Position numbers and translations under genes: made by a program
Notes under the pieces: generated by a model
The model's input: only the letters and a program-made list of their open reading frames with translations
Told to the model about the DNA's origin: nothing
Databases searched by the model: none
NCBI GenBank assembly: GCA_004565275.1
Contig: SDOX01000007.1
Location: forward strand, 178,696-242,695
Direction of reading: 5' to 3'
Length of the DNA stretch: 64,000 bases
Origin: Nannochloropsis salina CCMP1776
Taxonomy: Eukaryota > Sar > Eustigmatophyceae > Eustigmatales > Monodopsidaceae
Shown: piece by piece, positions 32,224-44,749 of the stretch
Numbering within the stretch: the first letter of the stretch is position 1
Layout of the letters: each line of letters opens with the position of its first letter

Positions 32224-34586
32224 CTACTCGTATTTCAAGATCACCGTCACCGGCTGATTGACGCTCGGATCGGTGACACTTAACGCTTCCCCAGACAGGG
32301 GAAGAAGCTCGCTAATCTTCTTGGAAAGATTTTCTCTTGTCGCCGCTTCGAGGGCAGGTGGTCTTTGCATGTAAAGGACTTTATTTCCGCACGTTAGGGA
32401 GGGAGCGGTGAGTTGGAGGGATGCGTTTGACTTTAGGAGGTGGAGGACGTCGGAGAGGAGAAGGGTGGGGGCGATCGAGAGATGGGTCTCGCGCGAGCCG
32501 CACACCAAACAGTCGTCCTTGCGCTGATGCGCGGTCGTGTATGTGTAGATGCCTTCGGGCCCTTGATACATCATGTAGTTGTTCATGACCTGTGGGGTGG
32601 GGGCAGAGGAGGAGAAGAAAGAAGTCCAAAGCAATGAGCGGCCTGTAGGCCTGGGGAAGAGAGAGAGGGAGCGATAGACAAAAAAGGAAAGAGGGAGGGA
32701 AGGAAGCATAGCACCCCGCACCTGGGACATGAAGGTCAAAATTTTGATGGCCTCGTTGACACTGACCGCGGCCACCACCGCATTGGTGCTGGCAACGGCG
32801 GGGATGATGTTCTTGATCACACCCAAGGTCAACCGGTAGGTGATCCCTTCGATGCCAAACTGCCGCGCGCGCTCCTTCGCCTTCTCCCACACCCAGGCCA
32901 CGTGCTCGGGGATATCCGGATCCAACACCGTGCCCTCTGGGTGTGCCTCCGGCCAGAGCAATATCTGGGCGTAGGCAACGCAATGCTCTGGTTGCCGTGG
33001 CGTGTCCGCCAAGGTGCAGAGTTGGAAGGATTGGGCGGGGGGGAAGAGGTCGAGGGTGCAGTGGAAGCAGGCGGTCAGTCCGGGGAGGATGACGCGGGCC
33101 TGGCCCTGGAAACCCTCGGTGCCGCCGTCGACCAGGGGGATGACGGTGGCGAGGTCGTAGGGGGGAACCGAGTCGTCTTTTTCGCTGCTTTCGGACCTCT
33201 CAGCGAGGGAGAAGAGGGTGCTGTTGAGCCAGATGCGGGCTTTGATATTGTCGAGGCCTGCGATAACGATGGAAAATTGCTACCAAACGGGGAGAGGGAA
33301 GAGGGAGGGGGGAAACGAAAGGGGCGATATGCGTACGTTGTGGTGAAATGTGACAAAAACCGATGAAGCACAAGGTAATGGCACAGGGAGGAAGGTTACG
33401 CGAAGAAGAGAGAGAGCACCAGGGCAAGGCAAGACTCAAAGGGCGGAAGACGGAAAAGGACAGAGAGGAAAAAGAGAAAGGGGAGGGGACAGACAGCAAA
33501 AGAGGGAGGGAGGGAGGGAAGCAGGGAGGGATGGAGGGAAGCAGGGAGGGCTGTACCTTGTAGAATGCTGCGTCCTTGTCCTGAATTTTCCCATGATGCG
33601 GGCGCACCCTGACCCCCGGGACTCGTTCCATGATGAACTTGGCCGCTACCACAGCTTTGGGTTGACCTATGTCTGCGGGTGACCGAGGGGTGGGGAGATT
33701 GAATTAAGACAAACGAGGTGATGAGCATGGGAAGAAGAGAGGCCAGGAACCACGTGATGCCCTCGGGGGACAGCCTCCCGACAAGGTAGATCCAGGTACG
33801 TACCTCTTTCCCGGAAAAGAAACTGCCGGTTCAAATTGGAGAGCTCGACCGTGTCCAGGTCGATGACGTCTATATCCTTCACTCCGGACAAGGCTAAATT
33901 TTTCAATATCTCACACCCCAGCCCTCCAGCCCCCACGACAAGCACGCGCGCCTAAGGTGGTATGAAGTGAGGAGGAAAGGGGAGGGTGAGAGGAAGGGAG
34001 GGAGGGAGGAAGGGAGGGAGGAAGGAAAAATCTGACCAGGACGCCTGGGGCGGTCAACAGCAATACCAGTTTTCTCACAATTGTATGACTGAAGGGACGC
34101 ATTTATACTGATATCAACTTCCCCCGGGCCCCCCTCGGGGGCACTTGAATGTATGCCTCGAAGCCTCCCTTTAGGCCTCACCTCAGCAAGCATCTCCTTC
34201 AGATCCGCCCCGGCCTCGAATTCCCCCAAAGCCAACGATCCTGAGTCCGCCGCGAAAGGACTGGGACGGAGCAAGAGGTTGTCCATGTCGGTCATGCCGT
34301 CATCGCAGGCACCCTCCTCGCTTTCCCTCGCCCTTTCACCCTCCGCCTGCCGGCTTTCATTCTTGTCGCCCATCCTACTTTGCGACATTGATTCACACTT
34401 TGCGTGCGTTGCTTGGCCGGAAGAGGGATCAATGATGGGCATCGTCGGGAGGCTTCTTCCTTCCCTCTGAGTGTTACCGGCAGCAGTCTCCCCGACAGCT
34501 TTGCTGCCCACGTGCATGCAGGTGGCTGTGGAATCATTGCTCGGCTTGGCAACAGTGGTGATTTCCATCTCCATCTTCCTTTTCAT
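32224..34586 (-). CDS. UBA3: NEDD8-activating enzyme E1 catalytic subunit
   Basis: Five exons in perfect phase: 34586..34182, 33951..33804, 33672..33557, 33279..32722, 32589..32224, 530 residues. After a polar, family-unlike N-terminus of about 135 residues comes the adenylation core: [66 protein letters not shown] and [26 protein letters not shown] and the later DCLVCGS supply the two zinc CxxC pairs. The thioester Cys is in [15 protein letters not shown] (codon at 33016-33018). [20 protein letters not shown] is strongly conserved, and the last exon encodes the ubiquitin-fold domain that binds the NEDD8 E2. With its partner APPBP1/ULA1 the enzyme activates NEDD8 for cullin modification. The start ATG follows a CTACAGA sequence, so a non-coding or short upstream exon is possible. 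Confidence 0.95.
33993..34024. repeat. GGGA-type tract in UBA3 intron 1
   Basis: In the transcript it reads as CCTCCCT and lies about 45 bases before the TTAG acceptor at 33955-33952. Confidence 0.85.
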
Positions 34587-35478
34587 TCTGTAGAAAAGTT
34601 GTGACAAAATATCGAAGTGTAAGGAGCAACGCAAGTGACTACGACTGGAAATATTCGTGCCTGGAGGAATGGGAGGGAGGTTAAAAGAGGTCATTAAAGC
34701 TTTACACCAGGAACCGCAATCAACCAGACTCACGCCGAATGATAGGGTGGGGGTGTAAAGTAGGCATACACGATACCTCATCACTGAAAAAACGGCACAA
34801 CAGACGTTGAGATGGACAAGTCGATATAGGACGGAGGTGGAACGCATACTTCCTAGCAGTGATGGACGCACAGAGGGTGCTACGGCCCCCCCTGGCGCTT
34901 TTTCACGACTACATGCGTCTTCTAGCGGTGCATGCACACACAATGCCACAGGTGGTGTCATATTATTGCTGTTGGTGTCGTTTGCGACTTTTTACGGCAC
35001 GTCGGTGCCTCAATTCTTTGCGTTCACGTCAAAGTTGGCTGATCGCCGCACATCCGCGATGAGACAGACAGAGCAGGCTGCTCATAAGGCATGAGGAAAA
35101 CCCAACACACTCGAATATGACGGCCTGGATGACTTGTACGTCGCGCAACAAGCGTTCTTAGAAGTGGTAGATGTGGAAGTCTGTAAATAAATGAAGCGGT
35201 TTTGTTTTCCTCCACGTCCTACAGGATAAGAAAGAGGCTTTTACTTGATTTTTATAACCCGCATCAACATCCTTCAACCCCGCAATGCGCATAGTTCGCG
35301 CGTGGTACACAAATACAACATGAAATGTTGAGTGTTATATATCGTTCATCAACATGAATTGTCCGTAGTAATTGCGCATGCCTCGCATGCTGCCCCCTGC
35401 TACATATCTCGCTTCGCGAAGTATCCTATTCATGCCTTTCCCTTCCATATTTACAAATACAAAACCCTACAGTGATTG
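34587..35478. promoter_or_regulatory. Divergent intergenic region UBA3 / AtpI-like
   Basis: 892 bases between divergent start codons, AT-rich around 35280-35350. Presumed promoters for both genes; short open frames inside are not convincing. Confidence 0.4.
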
Positions 35479-36782
35479 ATGATGACGAGGAAAGAAAAGC
35501 ATAGGATATGCTTACGCCGTGACAGCTTGAGATGGAGGGGCCCGGCCGTCACAACGACGTTGCTGTGCTTCTTCAACATGTTCCCTCCCACCGCCAAGGT
35601 AAGGTGCCTTAGAGGGGAAGGCTTTCAGGTAGCGTGCTTCGTAGTCATGGAATGTGGATCTTATAAAGAGGATAGAGGCATAATTTCCCTTTGCGACTCT
35701 CTTGTTGTTTTCTGTCTTGACTGCCGAGCGGAATCCCACGTAGTTCACGATGGTCGGAAACATCTGATGGGAATGATTTAGCGGTGTGTGTACTAGCACA
35801 ACCCTGTAAATCGGAGGTTGATTCAAAACTTGTACGCTCACACATGCTCCTCGATAAATGCGAGTCGCTAATGCTGTATTCATGCCCGCAGGCCATTTTT
35901 ACACACCCATGTCCCTCGGCCCCGATTGCTTTTGGATTGTGTCGCGGTCAGGGGCATCAGCAGCATCAGCACCACGTGCCCCCAAGACGCGACCACCCAT
36001 CCATAGCATACTCCTCATCGACCTTAGCCATTGCATCCCCACAACGCATTCAAGCGTGGAAACACTTCAGCCGTCTCCCTTCCCTTCGTGCCACCGATTC
36101 TACCAGTCCTTCTTCCCCTCCCCCACCTCCTTCCTCCTCCGAACGGGATGCAGAAGCCTTACGCCGCCAGCGAATCCTAGCGATGCAGAACGAGATTGCG
36201 GAGGAAATCTTGTTGGCCAGCGATGAAGAAAGGGAGAAGGCCGACGCGGCCAAACGGGCCCTCCGACAGTCGACTCGCAGGGCCATCTATGAAGCCTACA
36301 GTCAAGTGGGGGGAGAGGTGAGAATAAGCGAGATCGGGATTCCAAAGAAAATGACGCGCGCGTCGAAGCGTGCGTTCGCGGATGAAGAGGCGCGGAAGAA
36401 AGAAGCCATCTCCCGAGGAAAATCGTACGCAGTGCGCAAATTTCAGCTCCTCTTTGACAGCATTTGGCTCTCAGCAATAGGACTGGCACTGTGCTGGGCC
36501 GCTTTCTCCCTGCAGACTTCCGTGTCGTATGGTTTGGGGGCTGTATTGGGCTTCGGGTACATCACTTTGTTAGGGCGCACGGTGGAAGCGATGGGCACAG
36601 CCGGGCCAGGAGCAGGGGTAGGCCAAGCTCGGTTCGCTATGGTTATTTTGCTGGTGTTGATTGCGGGGAAGTACCGTGATTTCGTACAAGTAATTCCAGC
36701 TCTTGTTGGCTTCTCCACCTACCAGATAGCATCGTTTCTACAGGCATTTGATACACAGGACGTGACTGATAAGTACGGGTGA
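35479..36782 (+). CDS. Plastid AtpI/CGL160-like membrane protein
   Basis: Two exons: 35479..35598 (donor GTAAGG) and 35892..36782 (acceptor CCGCAG), phase 0, 336 residues. Exon 1 encodes a basic start and a short hydrophobic stretch (TTTLLCFFNMFPPTA) that may be a signal peptide for plastid entry; a Ser/Pro/His-rich transit-like region follows. A Glu/Arg/Ala-rich helix precedes the membrane part (SERDAEALRRQRILAMQNEI). Hydrophobic segments: FDSIWLSAIGLALCWAAF, SYGLGAVLGFGYITLLGRTV, ARFAMVILLVLIAGKYRDF, and IPALVGFSTYQIASFLQAF. The Y-x-x-L-L-G-R-x-V-E and PALVGF-x-x-Y-x-x-A patterns resemble cyanobacterial AtpI and plant CGL160, which help assemble the plastid ATP synthase rotor ring. Assignment rests on membrane layout and these short motifs. 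Confidence 0.6.
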
Positions 36783-37509
36783 CCAGGTTGAAGGGCAGAT
36801 ATGTCACATCTCGGTCACGGAACCATCTAGGTCACGAAATGTACAGCGGTGATGAAAAGTCATAGTTGAATGCAAAAGAAATGAAGGATGCATTTTCATC
36901 TATTTATTTGACTTTTCATAGCTTTGGGATTATTTCTGAAGTATAATGATTTGACCTTGATATCTTTATCATGAATCAATTTTGTCGATAACTGCCTCAG
37001 GTATGATGGCTCGCTTTGAAAATGAAAAGAGACGGAGGTGAGCTCAACATAATTTGTGCGATCTCTACAAGAATTCATGCGGTCAGAAAACTTGAAGACG
37101 CCGATAGTATAAAATACGTGTACAAATGGTTCAAAGCGCCCTGATTTGCAAGAATATTTTCGATTAAAACATCACGAAAGCAGGAGAGTTTCTGATACAA
37201 CGGAGAAGAGTCGTGACTAAATTAATATTGTGACCAATAAAATATTAATTAATCATTAATGACTACACTTTGACTGACAATAGCCTATTAAAAGATAGAC
37301 AAGTCCTCAAATTCCTCCTCCAGGAACCGTTACACCGTTACGCGACCGTTACCATCCCCGAGACGTCGGCGCTCTCCTTAAGTCTCCAACCCCCCTGTTC
37401 CTACCATGCTTGTCCGCGCAATTTATATTATATTTGAGGGCACAAGCGTCATTCAGAGACATACCTTACACAATACTTCTAACAGCGTCGCTTGAAAAAT
37501 AAGAGAAGT
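36783..37509. promoter_or_regulatory. Intergenic, beta-tubulin promoter region
   Basis: 727 bases of AT-rich DNA. A TATA-like stretch (TTTATATTATATTTG) at about 37422-37436 lies some 75-90 bases before the tubulin ATG at 37510, a plausible core promoter position. Confidence 0.45.
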
Positions 37510-40500
37510 ATGCGCGAGATCCTTCACATTCAAGCCGGGCAGTGCGGCAATCAAATCGGCTGCAAGTTTTGGGAGGTCATCTCAGCGGAGCACGGCATCC
37601 AACCCGATGGTTCCTATAAAGGAGAATCCGCCACTCAGCTTGAACGCATCGACGTGTACTACCGCGAAGCCAACAGTGGACGCTATGTGCCGCGTGCGTT
37701 GTTGATTGATCTGGAGCCTGGGACTATGGACTCAGCGAGGTCTAGCGCTTACGGGGGCCTCTTCAGGCCAGGTGAGACATTGAATCGGAATGAGACGAGC
37801 AAGTCACATATATATCACGAATAACATGTCGGGTTTAATGACAACACGCGTCGCCCGTAAAGCAACAACTGAAGGCAAATACGGGGGATTCCGAGAACGT
37901 TAGAAGGAAGACGGGGAGTGGAACCGACTCCGAAATTGCGGGAAAAGGTCGACGGTTGTGCGCGAGACCTGCTTACAAAGGCTTCAAAGCGCTTAAGCTC
38001 CCTCCATTTCTCCATTCCACAACCCATCACTGCTCACAGACAACTTTATCTATGGCCAGTCCGGGGCCGGTAACAACTGGGCCAAAGGGCATTACACGGA
38101 AGGCGCTGAGCTCCTGGACACGGTTTTAGACGCCTTGCGGAAAGAGGTAGAAAGCTGCGACTGCCTGCAAGGGTTTCAAATGACGCACTCGCTGGGGGGG
38201 GGGACCGGGTCGGGCCTGGGCACCCTCCTCATGTCCAAAGTGAAGGAGGAATTCCCCGACCGGATCGTAAGCTCGTACGCCGTCATTCCTTCCGCCAAGG
38301 TGACTCTCTGGGAGGGACGACACATGCAGGGGGACAGGAGGCGTGAGGGAAGAGAGCGAAGGGACGGTGAGAGAAGACATGGAGCAGCGCCAGGGCCCTT
38401 TAGCTGCACTGCTCTTCTCCGCCTTTCTTTTCTTCCTTGACATGTCTCTCGCGTCCCTCCCGTCCTCTCTGTACATCTTTTTTTTTTTCCTTCCTAGGTC
38501 TCTGACACGGTGGTGGAGCCTTATAACGCCATGCTTTCCGTGCACCAGCTCGTCGAAAACGCTGACCAATGCTTCATTCTTGACAACGAGGTGAGCACCT
38601 CCCTTCCCCGGCTGGGTCTTCGACCTAAGCTTCTGCAGGCTCGCTCGCGGTTCTGCCCTTCTTACAGGTCCCTTCTCCTTACCTCCTTCCCTCCTTATTC
38701 CGCCCAGGCACTTTACAACATTTGCTTGCGCACGCTCAAATTGGTCAACCCCACCTACGGGGATCTCAACCACCTCGTCTCCGCCGCCATGTGTGGGACC
38801 ACCTGCTCCCTTCGCTTCCCCGGCCTTCTGAATTGCGATTTGCGGAAGGTAAGCCCGTGCCTTGCCTCTCTTTTCCCTTTCTCTCTGCGATGTTACCCCG
38901 GAGGCATACATGCCTCCATCATCTCTCCCTTTCTGTGCGCTCCTCGGTACATTGCTATGCTATTTTTTCTCATCCTTCGCCTCTCATGTCTTTCCTTACT
39001 CCTTGTGAGGCATACATGCCTCCATCATTTCTCCCTTTCTGCACGCTCCTCGGTGCATTGTTGTTCTCCCTCTTCCCCCCCGTCCCCCCTGCTCTTTCTT
39101 CTTCTTCCTTGTTGAACTCGTGGCCCCGACGGAGGAAAGACCCCTACCCCACGATCGCTCTTTCGCCTTACAATCTTCCCTTCCCCTCGGTCTTCGCTCT
39201 CACCACCCTGTCACCCTCGTTTTCCCCTGCAACCCCCCTTCGCTTGTCTTGATCTCCCCACAGCTCTCTGTGAATATGGTGCCTTTCCCCCGGCTGCACT
39301 TCTTCAGCGTTGGTTTTGCACCCCTGGTACGTCCAGCACCCTGCTGCCCTCCCCCCCTCCCCCCCCCCGCTTTCCGCTTGCCTATTTCAGTCGAAACCCG
39401 CATCGAATGTACACCCACACAACTGCGGTATTACGTAGCATGGAGGCCCTCTCACTCATCCCTGCACGCTCTGCCACCGGACCCGCTTTTTTAACAGACA
39501 TGCTCTGCTTCCCAAGACTACCGCACCCTGAGCGTCGCAGAGCTCACACAGCAAGCCTTCGACGCCAAGAACATGATGTGCGCCTCGGATCCCCGCCACG
39601 GCCGGTGAGGATATGGGCAAAAGGGCAAGGGAGGAGTGGGGGGGGGGGAGTTGCCTTTGTGTTCTGAAGGTAAAGAAAGCTGAAAGCTTTCCGATCTCAT
39701 TCTCCGCCACCGGATTTATCTTCCCCTTTTCTCTCTATACGTACTCACTGGTTACCTCTTGACAGGTATTTGACCTGCGCGTGCATGTTCCGAGGCCAGA
39801 TCTCCGCGCACGACATGGACGTGCAGATGTCTCAAACCGTCTCCAAGAACAGCGCTGCCTTTGTCGAATGGATTCCCAACAACATCAAAGCCTCCATTTG
39901 CAATGTGCCCCCCGTGGGGATGAAGGTCTGTGCGTTCTCTACCCTCCATCTTCCTCCCCCACCCCCCGCCGTTATATCCCTGCCCTGAGGTCACCAAGCG
40001 TGGATGTGTCCCCGGTTTATATGGATGTTCTCCGGTCTCCTCCGGCATTTGATCCATCTCCTTGGCGCCTGTGTCAATGCTTCTTCGTTCGTCATCGTAA
40101 TTGTCTCCTCCCTCCGGTCATGTCTTCGCCCAGATGTCCGCCACCTTTGTCGGGAACAACACTGCCATTCAAAGCGTCTGGAAACGTATTGCCGACCAGT
40201 TTGGGCTTATGTTCTCTCGGAAGGCATTCTTGCACTGGTAAGGAGGTGGACTTGGAGGAAAAGCACGGATGGAGACGTAAAACAAGTCCGGGGAGAGCCG
40301 TGCCGTGGGGATGATGGAAAAGACCCTGAAATCTATCACTTATATTCATGCGCTGCATCCCTACTCTTGCTCCTTCTTACCCCTTCAGGTACACGGGCGA
40401 AGGGATGGAGGAATTGGAGTTTACAGAGGCAGACTCCAACCTGCAGGATCTCATTGCCGAATATCAGCAATACCAGGTATGCGCCAATAGGCTCGCTCCC

Positions 40501-40713
40501 CTACTCCCCGTGTACCCTCGGTATTTTCTTTCCTTCCCTTCTGCCACATTTGCTTCCAGTCGTTGAGCCCTCCCCCTTTCCCCCGGATAGCACCGCAGTT
40601 CCCGATTTATGAACGAGTACCTTTTTCTCTTATTCCAGGACGCGATGGTAGACGAGGAGGAGATAGAGGCGGACATTTACGGTCATGGCTACACGCTACA
40701 AGAGGCGACATAG
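37510..40713 (+). CDS. Divergent beta-tubulin, ten exons
   Basis: Exons 37510..37771, 38040..38299, 38498..38590, 38708..38848, 39264..39326, 39498..39604, 39766..39925, 40134..40237, 40389..40476, 40639..40713 all join in phase: 450 residues. It starts [17 protein letters not shown], the beta-tubulin N-terminus with the MREI autoregulation signal. GTP-site and beta-specific blocks follow: [103 protein letters not shown]. Several usually invariant places differ ([36 protein letters not shown]). The tail after EYQQYQD reads [20 protein letters not shown] and EAT, not the usual long Glu-rich, Gly-rich tail. It is probably a lineage-specific or specialised paralogue and possibly not the only beta-tubulin in the genome. 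Confidence 0.93.
38901..39060. repeat. Imperfect 54-bp direct repeat inside tubulin intron 4
   Basis: Bases 38901..38954 and 39007..39060 match at about 50 of 54 positions, offset 106. Each copy begins with GAGGCATACATGCCTC, itself an inverted repeat (GAGGCAT/ATGCCTC). Looks like an old local duplication. Confidence 0.8.
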
Positions 40714-41869
40714 ATGCGCGCAGCGCAAAGTGATATATCATGCCTCTCCGTTTCTTCTTCATTGTTCGTTTCCCATGTCCTGCTTCCGTTTTGTTCTTAA
40801 GCTTGATGTTTGTGTCGGGCTGTATTTCTTTCATCTTGGTCATATCCAGCTTCGAAATACACACTTTGTACATTAATTTACATGCGGCAGCAAACGAGAA
40901 GATGTGTACAAGAAAGAAATGAAATCCTTTAAGAAAGCAAGTGCGAGAACCCCCAAAACCACGATATAGAACCAACGAAGCAGAAAACTCTGCATGCAAA
41001 TAAAGAGTACTGGCCCCTCCGTTGTCATCGAAAGTCGAGGGAGAGAACCGGTTAAAAAATGAAAACGTTATGAAAACAAGAAACAAGAAAAAAGGAGAAG
41101 GAAAGAGGATCAAATTAATTACATATTTTTCAGGTAAAGAAGATCGATTCCACAGTGCATGTGTGCTCTTATCTGCCCATGGTATGTGTTTGGCAAAGAC
41201 ATACCACGCATCCTACGCGTTCGGTCCATCAAGGGATGAACTGGAGGTAACTAGAAAGCACAAAGGTAACAAGAACTGAGATAAAGGGGTCACAATGCTT
41301 GATACAATGGCTTGGAACGGATGAATTTTTCAGAATGTATATTTCTTTTGAAGGAAAAGAACAAAATCTGGGTATGTGAAAGCTTTTGTTTCGACTTATA
41401 TTGCCAAACAAAAATCAATTTCAATATGTGCACACTTCAATAGCGTGTTTTTGGGCGCTTCTATTTAGTGGCTTCGCATATATATGAGAAAAGTGAGACA
41501 CGGTCACATTCGGCCGCTGACATGGAATCGACCGACCCATGAAAGCGTGGGACACGAGGTGCCCCAAAAATCAGTACGACATCGAACCACATGGCGAAAT
41601 GTGGCCTGCACGTATCCGACGAAATTCTGTGCTATATCCATATGGACCGATCCAGGAATGCGATAAGTGATACGAGCAGTGGCATGGCCTTGGGCCCAGG
41701 GACTGACCTATATGGTTAGTTTCCTTGACTTCAATTATCACCGTCAAGTAGGGGCTCATCGGTTTGCATGTTACCAGATATGAATTTTTAGATGTAAACA
41801 CTGGTGTCCAGACTCGACATTCCAACTCGCTTCATTCTTTTCGACCAGCTTTTACGTGAATAGTTACCG
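40714..41869. other. Intergenic between convergent genes
   Basis: 1.16 kb of AT-rich DNA between the 3' ends of beta-tubulin (+) and the SUGP1-like gene (-). No gene or repeat recognised. Confidence 0.45.
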
Positions 41870-44217
41870 TTAATAGTATGCCCGCCGTGGATTGTTCAAA
41901 GGGTTCGGTCGGAAACGGTAGGCAAGCATCATCCGCCGTCTGTAATTCTCGAAATCGTCGCCTCCTTCCTCCCCGACCTCCTCTTCACCACCGCCCCCCA
42001 CGCCGACTCCCTCCCCTCCTGTCGTCTGCATGTTCACTGGCGCCTTCACACCTGTCTTCCCCTCAGCTCCCAGCCCCTGACCTTCGTTCCATCCCTGCTT
42101 CTTCAACATCTGCATGCCCATATGGGTCTCCGCCTCCAGCCGGTTGGCCGCAAAGTCTCCTTCGTCCCCTCCCTTCCCTGCCCCGCCTTTCCCCGCCGAC
42201 TGCAAGAGCCGTTCCATCTCCCCGGCTGGGAGGTATTGGGCCACGTGGTGTCGCCCCTTGGAGGCCAGCGTCACGTGCAAGGCGTCCTCAGCCGTCTGGA
42301 GCATCTCCTTCGCGCGTTTTCGGTGTTCCCAGGTCCCACCGTCTTCCACCCCGCCCGCCGCCCGGCGATTCTCGGCTTCAATGGCACGGATCGCCTCCCC
42401 TTCGCTCTGTCCCTTCCCTTCTTTTTCCGCCAACTCCTCGTAGTACAAGGCCCGCTCCTGGAAGAGCTCCGCCTCCTTCCCGCCCTCCTTTCCGCCCTCC
42501 GCCAAGGCCTTCAGACGGGCCGCCTCCCGGATCTTCTTCTCCAGCGCTTGAATCCTTTTCTGCTCTTGCAATTGGGTCGTGGCCGCCGCGTCCATAACCG
42601 TGGGGAGGTACTCGTCCAAGGCGTTCTTTTTCCCGTCTTTTTTCGTCGTGGAAGGCGGGAGGGAGGGCGGGAGGGAGGGCGGGAGGGAGGGCGGGGCGGA
42701 GGGCGGTACACCTGATTCAGGGCCCCACCGATTACGTTTGGGCTTCTTGGCTACGGCTGCCGTGCTGGCGTCGGACGCCAGAGGAGCCAGAGCCGGAGGG
42801 GGCAGAGGGGAGAAAAGTGGCCCCGCCACGCTCGACGCGGCACGGTGGAGGGCAGAGGGGGGAAGGCTCCGCCTGGAGAGCTCGAGGACCATCGCCGCCT
42901 CTGAACCCCCCCCCTGCCCCCCGCCCTCGTCCTCCCCCGACGCCACCAGACGGACCTGTTCCTTCACCCGTACCTCTTCCAACACCTCCTCATAAAAGCG
43001 CCGGGCCAACTCCCATTTTTTCCCTCCCTCCTTCCCTCCCTCCTTCCTGTCCTCTCTCGCCCCCAAAAATTCCCACCCGGGCTGTCCTCGCCGCTCCTCC
43101 TCCAACTGGGATCCCCGCTCCGGATTTTTCACTTTCCATGCTGCTAAGGCGCGTATTTTGGCTTCCATCTCCTCCGTCAACCTTTCCTCGCCATGCTCCA
43201 CATCTTTCTCACCCTCGCTCGCCCAACGTGACCTCTTTGGCGGCTGCCGCCCCCCTTCCTCCCCCGCCTCCGACTGCCCCTTCTTCCCTTCCTCGTCTCC
43301 CTCCCCGTCCTCGTCCTCCATCGAGAAGACCGAGGCCACCGTCCCCGCCCCTCCCCTCCTCTTCATCATCACCCCTCCACTTCTCCCCCCTTTCCGTTTT
43401 CGTTGAGATTGGTTCTCTGCCGCCACCCTTCGGGCATGCGCCTCCTTCAAAGCCTTCACCTGCCTTTCCGCCTCTTGGAGGCTCTTGTCCTCCCTTTCCT
43501 TCTCTTCCTTCATCTGTGCGAAGCGCTCGATGAAGGAGCCTTGGGAGTCCGCATAAATGTTCGTCGGTGCCGGTGTGGTCGACGGGGGGGGGGGAGGGGG
43601 CGGGGGAGGAGGGGGGGGAGGGGCACCGAGGGGATCGTAAGCGCCGGGCCCGCCCTCGTTTGCCGGAGACGAGGTGGCCGCAAGCGGGTCATATTCCTCC
43701 TGCTGTTGCGGTTGCTGGGGGGGGGACGAGGTGGTGCGGCAGATGGAGGGTAATATTGTTGGGAGGGATACATGGCGGCGAAAGTCACGTCAGGCTGCGG
43801 AGGAGGGAAGTGCGTCGGGGGCGGGGGCGCGGGTTGGTATTGTCCATAAGGTAAATAACCATGGGAAGGGGGCGGAGGAGGGTAATAGGCTGCGGGGGCG
43901 TGTGTTTGGATACGTGAGGGCAGAGAGAGAGGAGAGGATTCGATGGGGAGTCAGTCGCCCTCTCGCAGTCCTGCGAGCACTGAACTGCTCGCAAATTGCA
44001 CACTGTGGCAAGGAAATCAAAATGAATGGTGTGTCTACCTAGGTGCTCGGGTGCAGCGATGCGGGAAAACAAGATGTTTGATGCACAGGTGTCGTCGTAC
44101 CTGATGATGGCTGCTGCGAGTACTGCCCCTCGGAGGGCTGTCCCGGCCCCCTCCCGTGCGTGGGGCCTCCGTACATGCGGTTCACAGCTTCCCAAACCGG
44201 TGTTCTCCTGTGTTGTG
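41870..44217 (-). CDS. SUGP1-like (SURP and G-patch) splicing factor, 5' end unresolved
   Basis: Two exons recognised: 44217..44101 and 43889..41870, joined in phase 1. The first encodes RTPVWEAVNRMYGG and a Gly/Gln/Ser stretch. The second begins AYYPPPPPSHGYLPYGQYQP, passes a proline-rich part, then a Lys/Glu-rich helix, a degenerate SURP-like part (VKNPERGSQLEEERRGQPGW), the KPKRNRWGPES motif, GTWEHRKRAKEML, and YLPAGEMERLL. The G-patch follows (MGMQMLKKQGWNEGQGLGAE and on to VKAPVN), and the C-terminus is MMLAYRFRPNPLNNPRRAYY, nearly diagnostic for SUGP1/SF4, a spliceosome factor that recruits the helicase DHX15 during branch-site selection. The frame changes at the G9 run 43717-43725 (C9 in the transcript): proline-rich, GYLPYGQ-type sequence before it and QQPQQQEEYDPL after it are in different frames. 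PPSL inserts come from CCCT repeats near 42652-42703. Confidence 0.85.
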
Positions 44218-44749
44218 CTGAAAAGGGACGCAGAACCGGGTCGGGCACGGGAGTGGGTGCTGCCAGAGGTCATCGAGAATGGCAAGGCGGGGCCCAGCAA
44301 AGAAAGGGAGTGAGCGAGGGAGAAGAGGTATTAACTGGAACTACCCGCCACCATGTTCCTGCTCTGATTCTCCCGTCTCCGTCCACACATGACAGCATAG
44401 GCCAGAGGAAACATGTCGGTTCCCTCTTTTTCTGCCCGTGGACGACCTTGAAAGGAGGGTTGTGTCTATTGCACGTGGCGTGGTGGACCAACGACCGTTG
44501 CTCATGCCGGCGTTCGACTGCAACTTTGCCTAGAAACGATTTGGGACCGAAATTTGTGCGCACAAAAAAGCTCGTAACACTCTTCACGACGTATATCCTG
44601 TCAAAACCAACATGTGGCAGATGACATGGTGGCAGGTAAGACGCGGGGTGGTCCGGCGGGCTCGCACGATTTGGGGCGGAATGCCCGACGTACCTTGACT
44701 TGTTCCAGGAATATTGGGTCTCCAACATAGCGAATAAATAAAAAGATGG
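44218..44749. promoter_or_regulatory. Divergent region SUGP1-like / lipase fusion
   Basis: Holds the missing 5' exon of the SUGP1-like gene and the lipase gene promoter. Start codons are at most about 500 bases apart. No definite exon could be assigned. Confidence 0.4.

Noticed and set aside
33903-34961. Long minus-strand frame suggesting a much longer UBA3 N-terminus
   Set aside because: The upstream half has no family similarity and includes probable promoter and 5' UTR; the ATG at 34586 is the better start.
41878-43533. Plus-strand open frames opposite the SUGP1-like gene
   Set aside because: Pro/Ser/Arg composition expected from the complement of GC-rich Glu/Lys/Gly codons; the G-patch on the minus strand decides.
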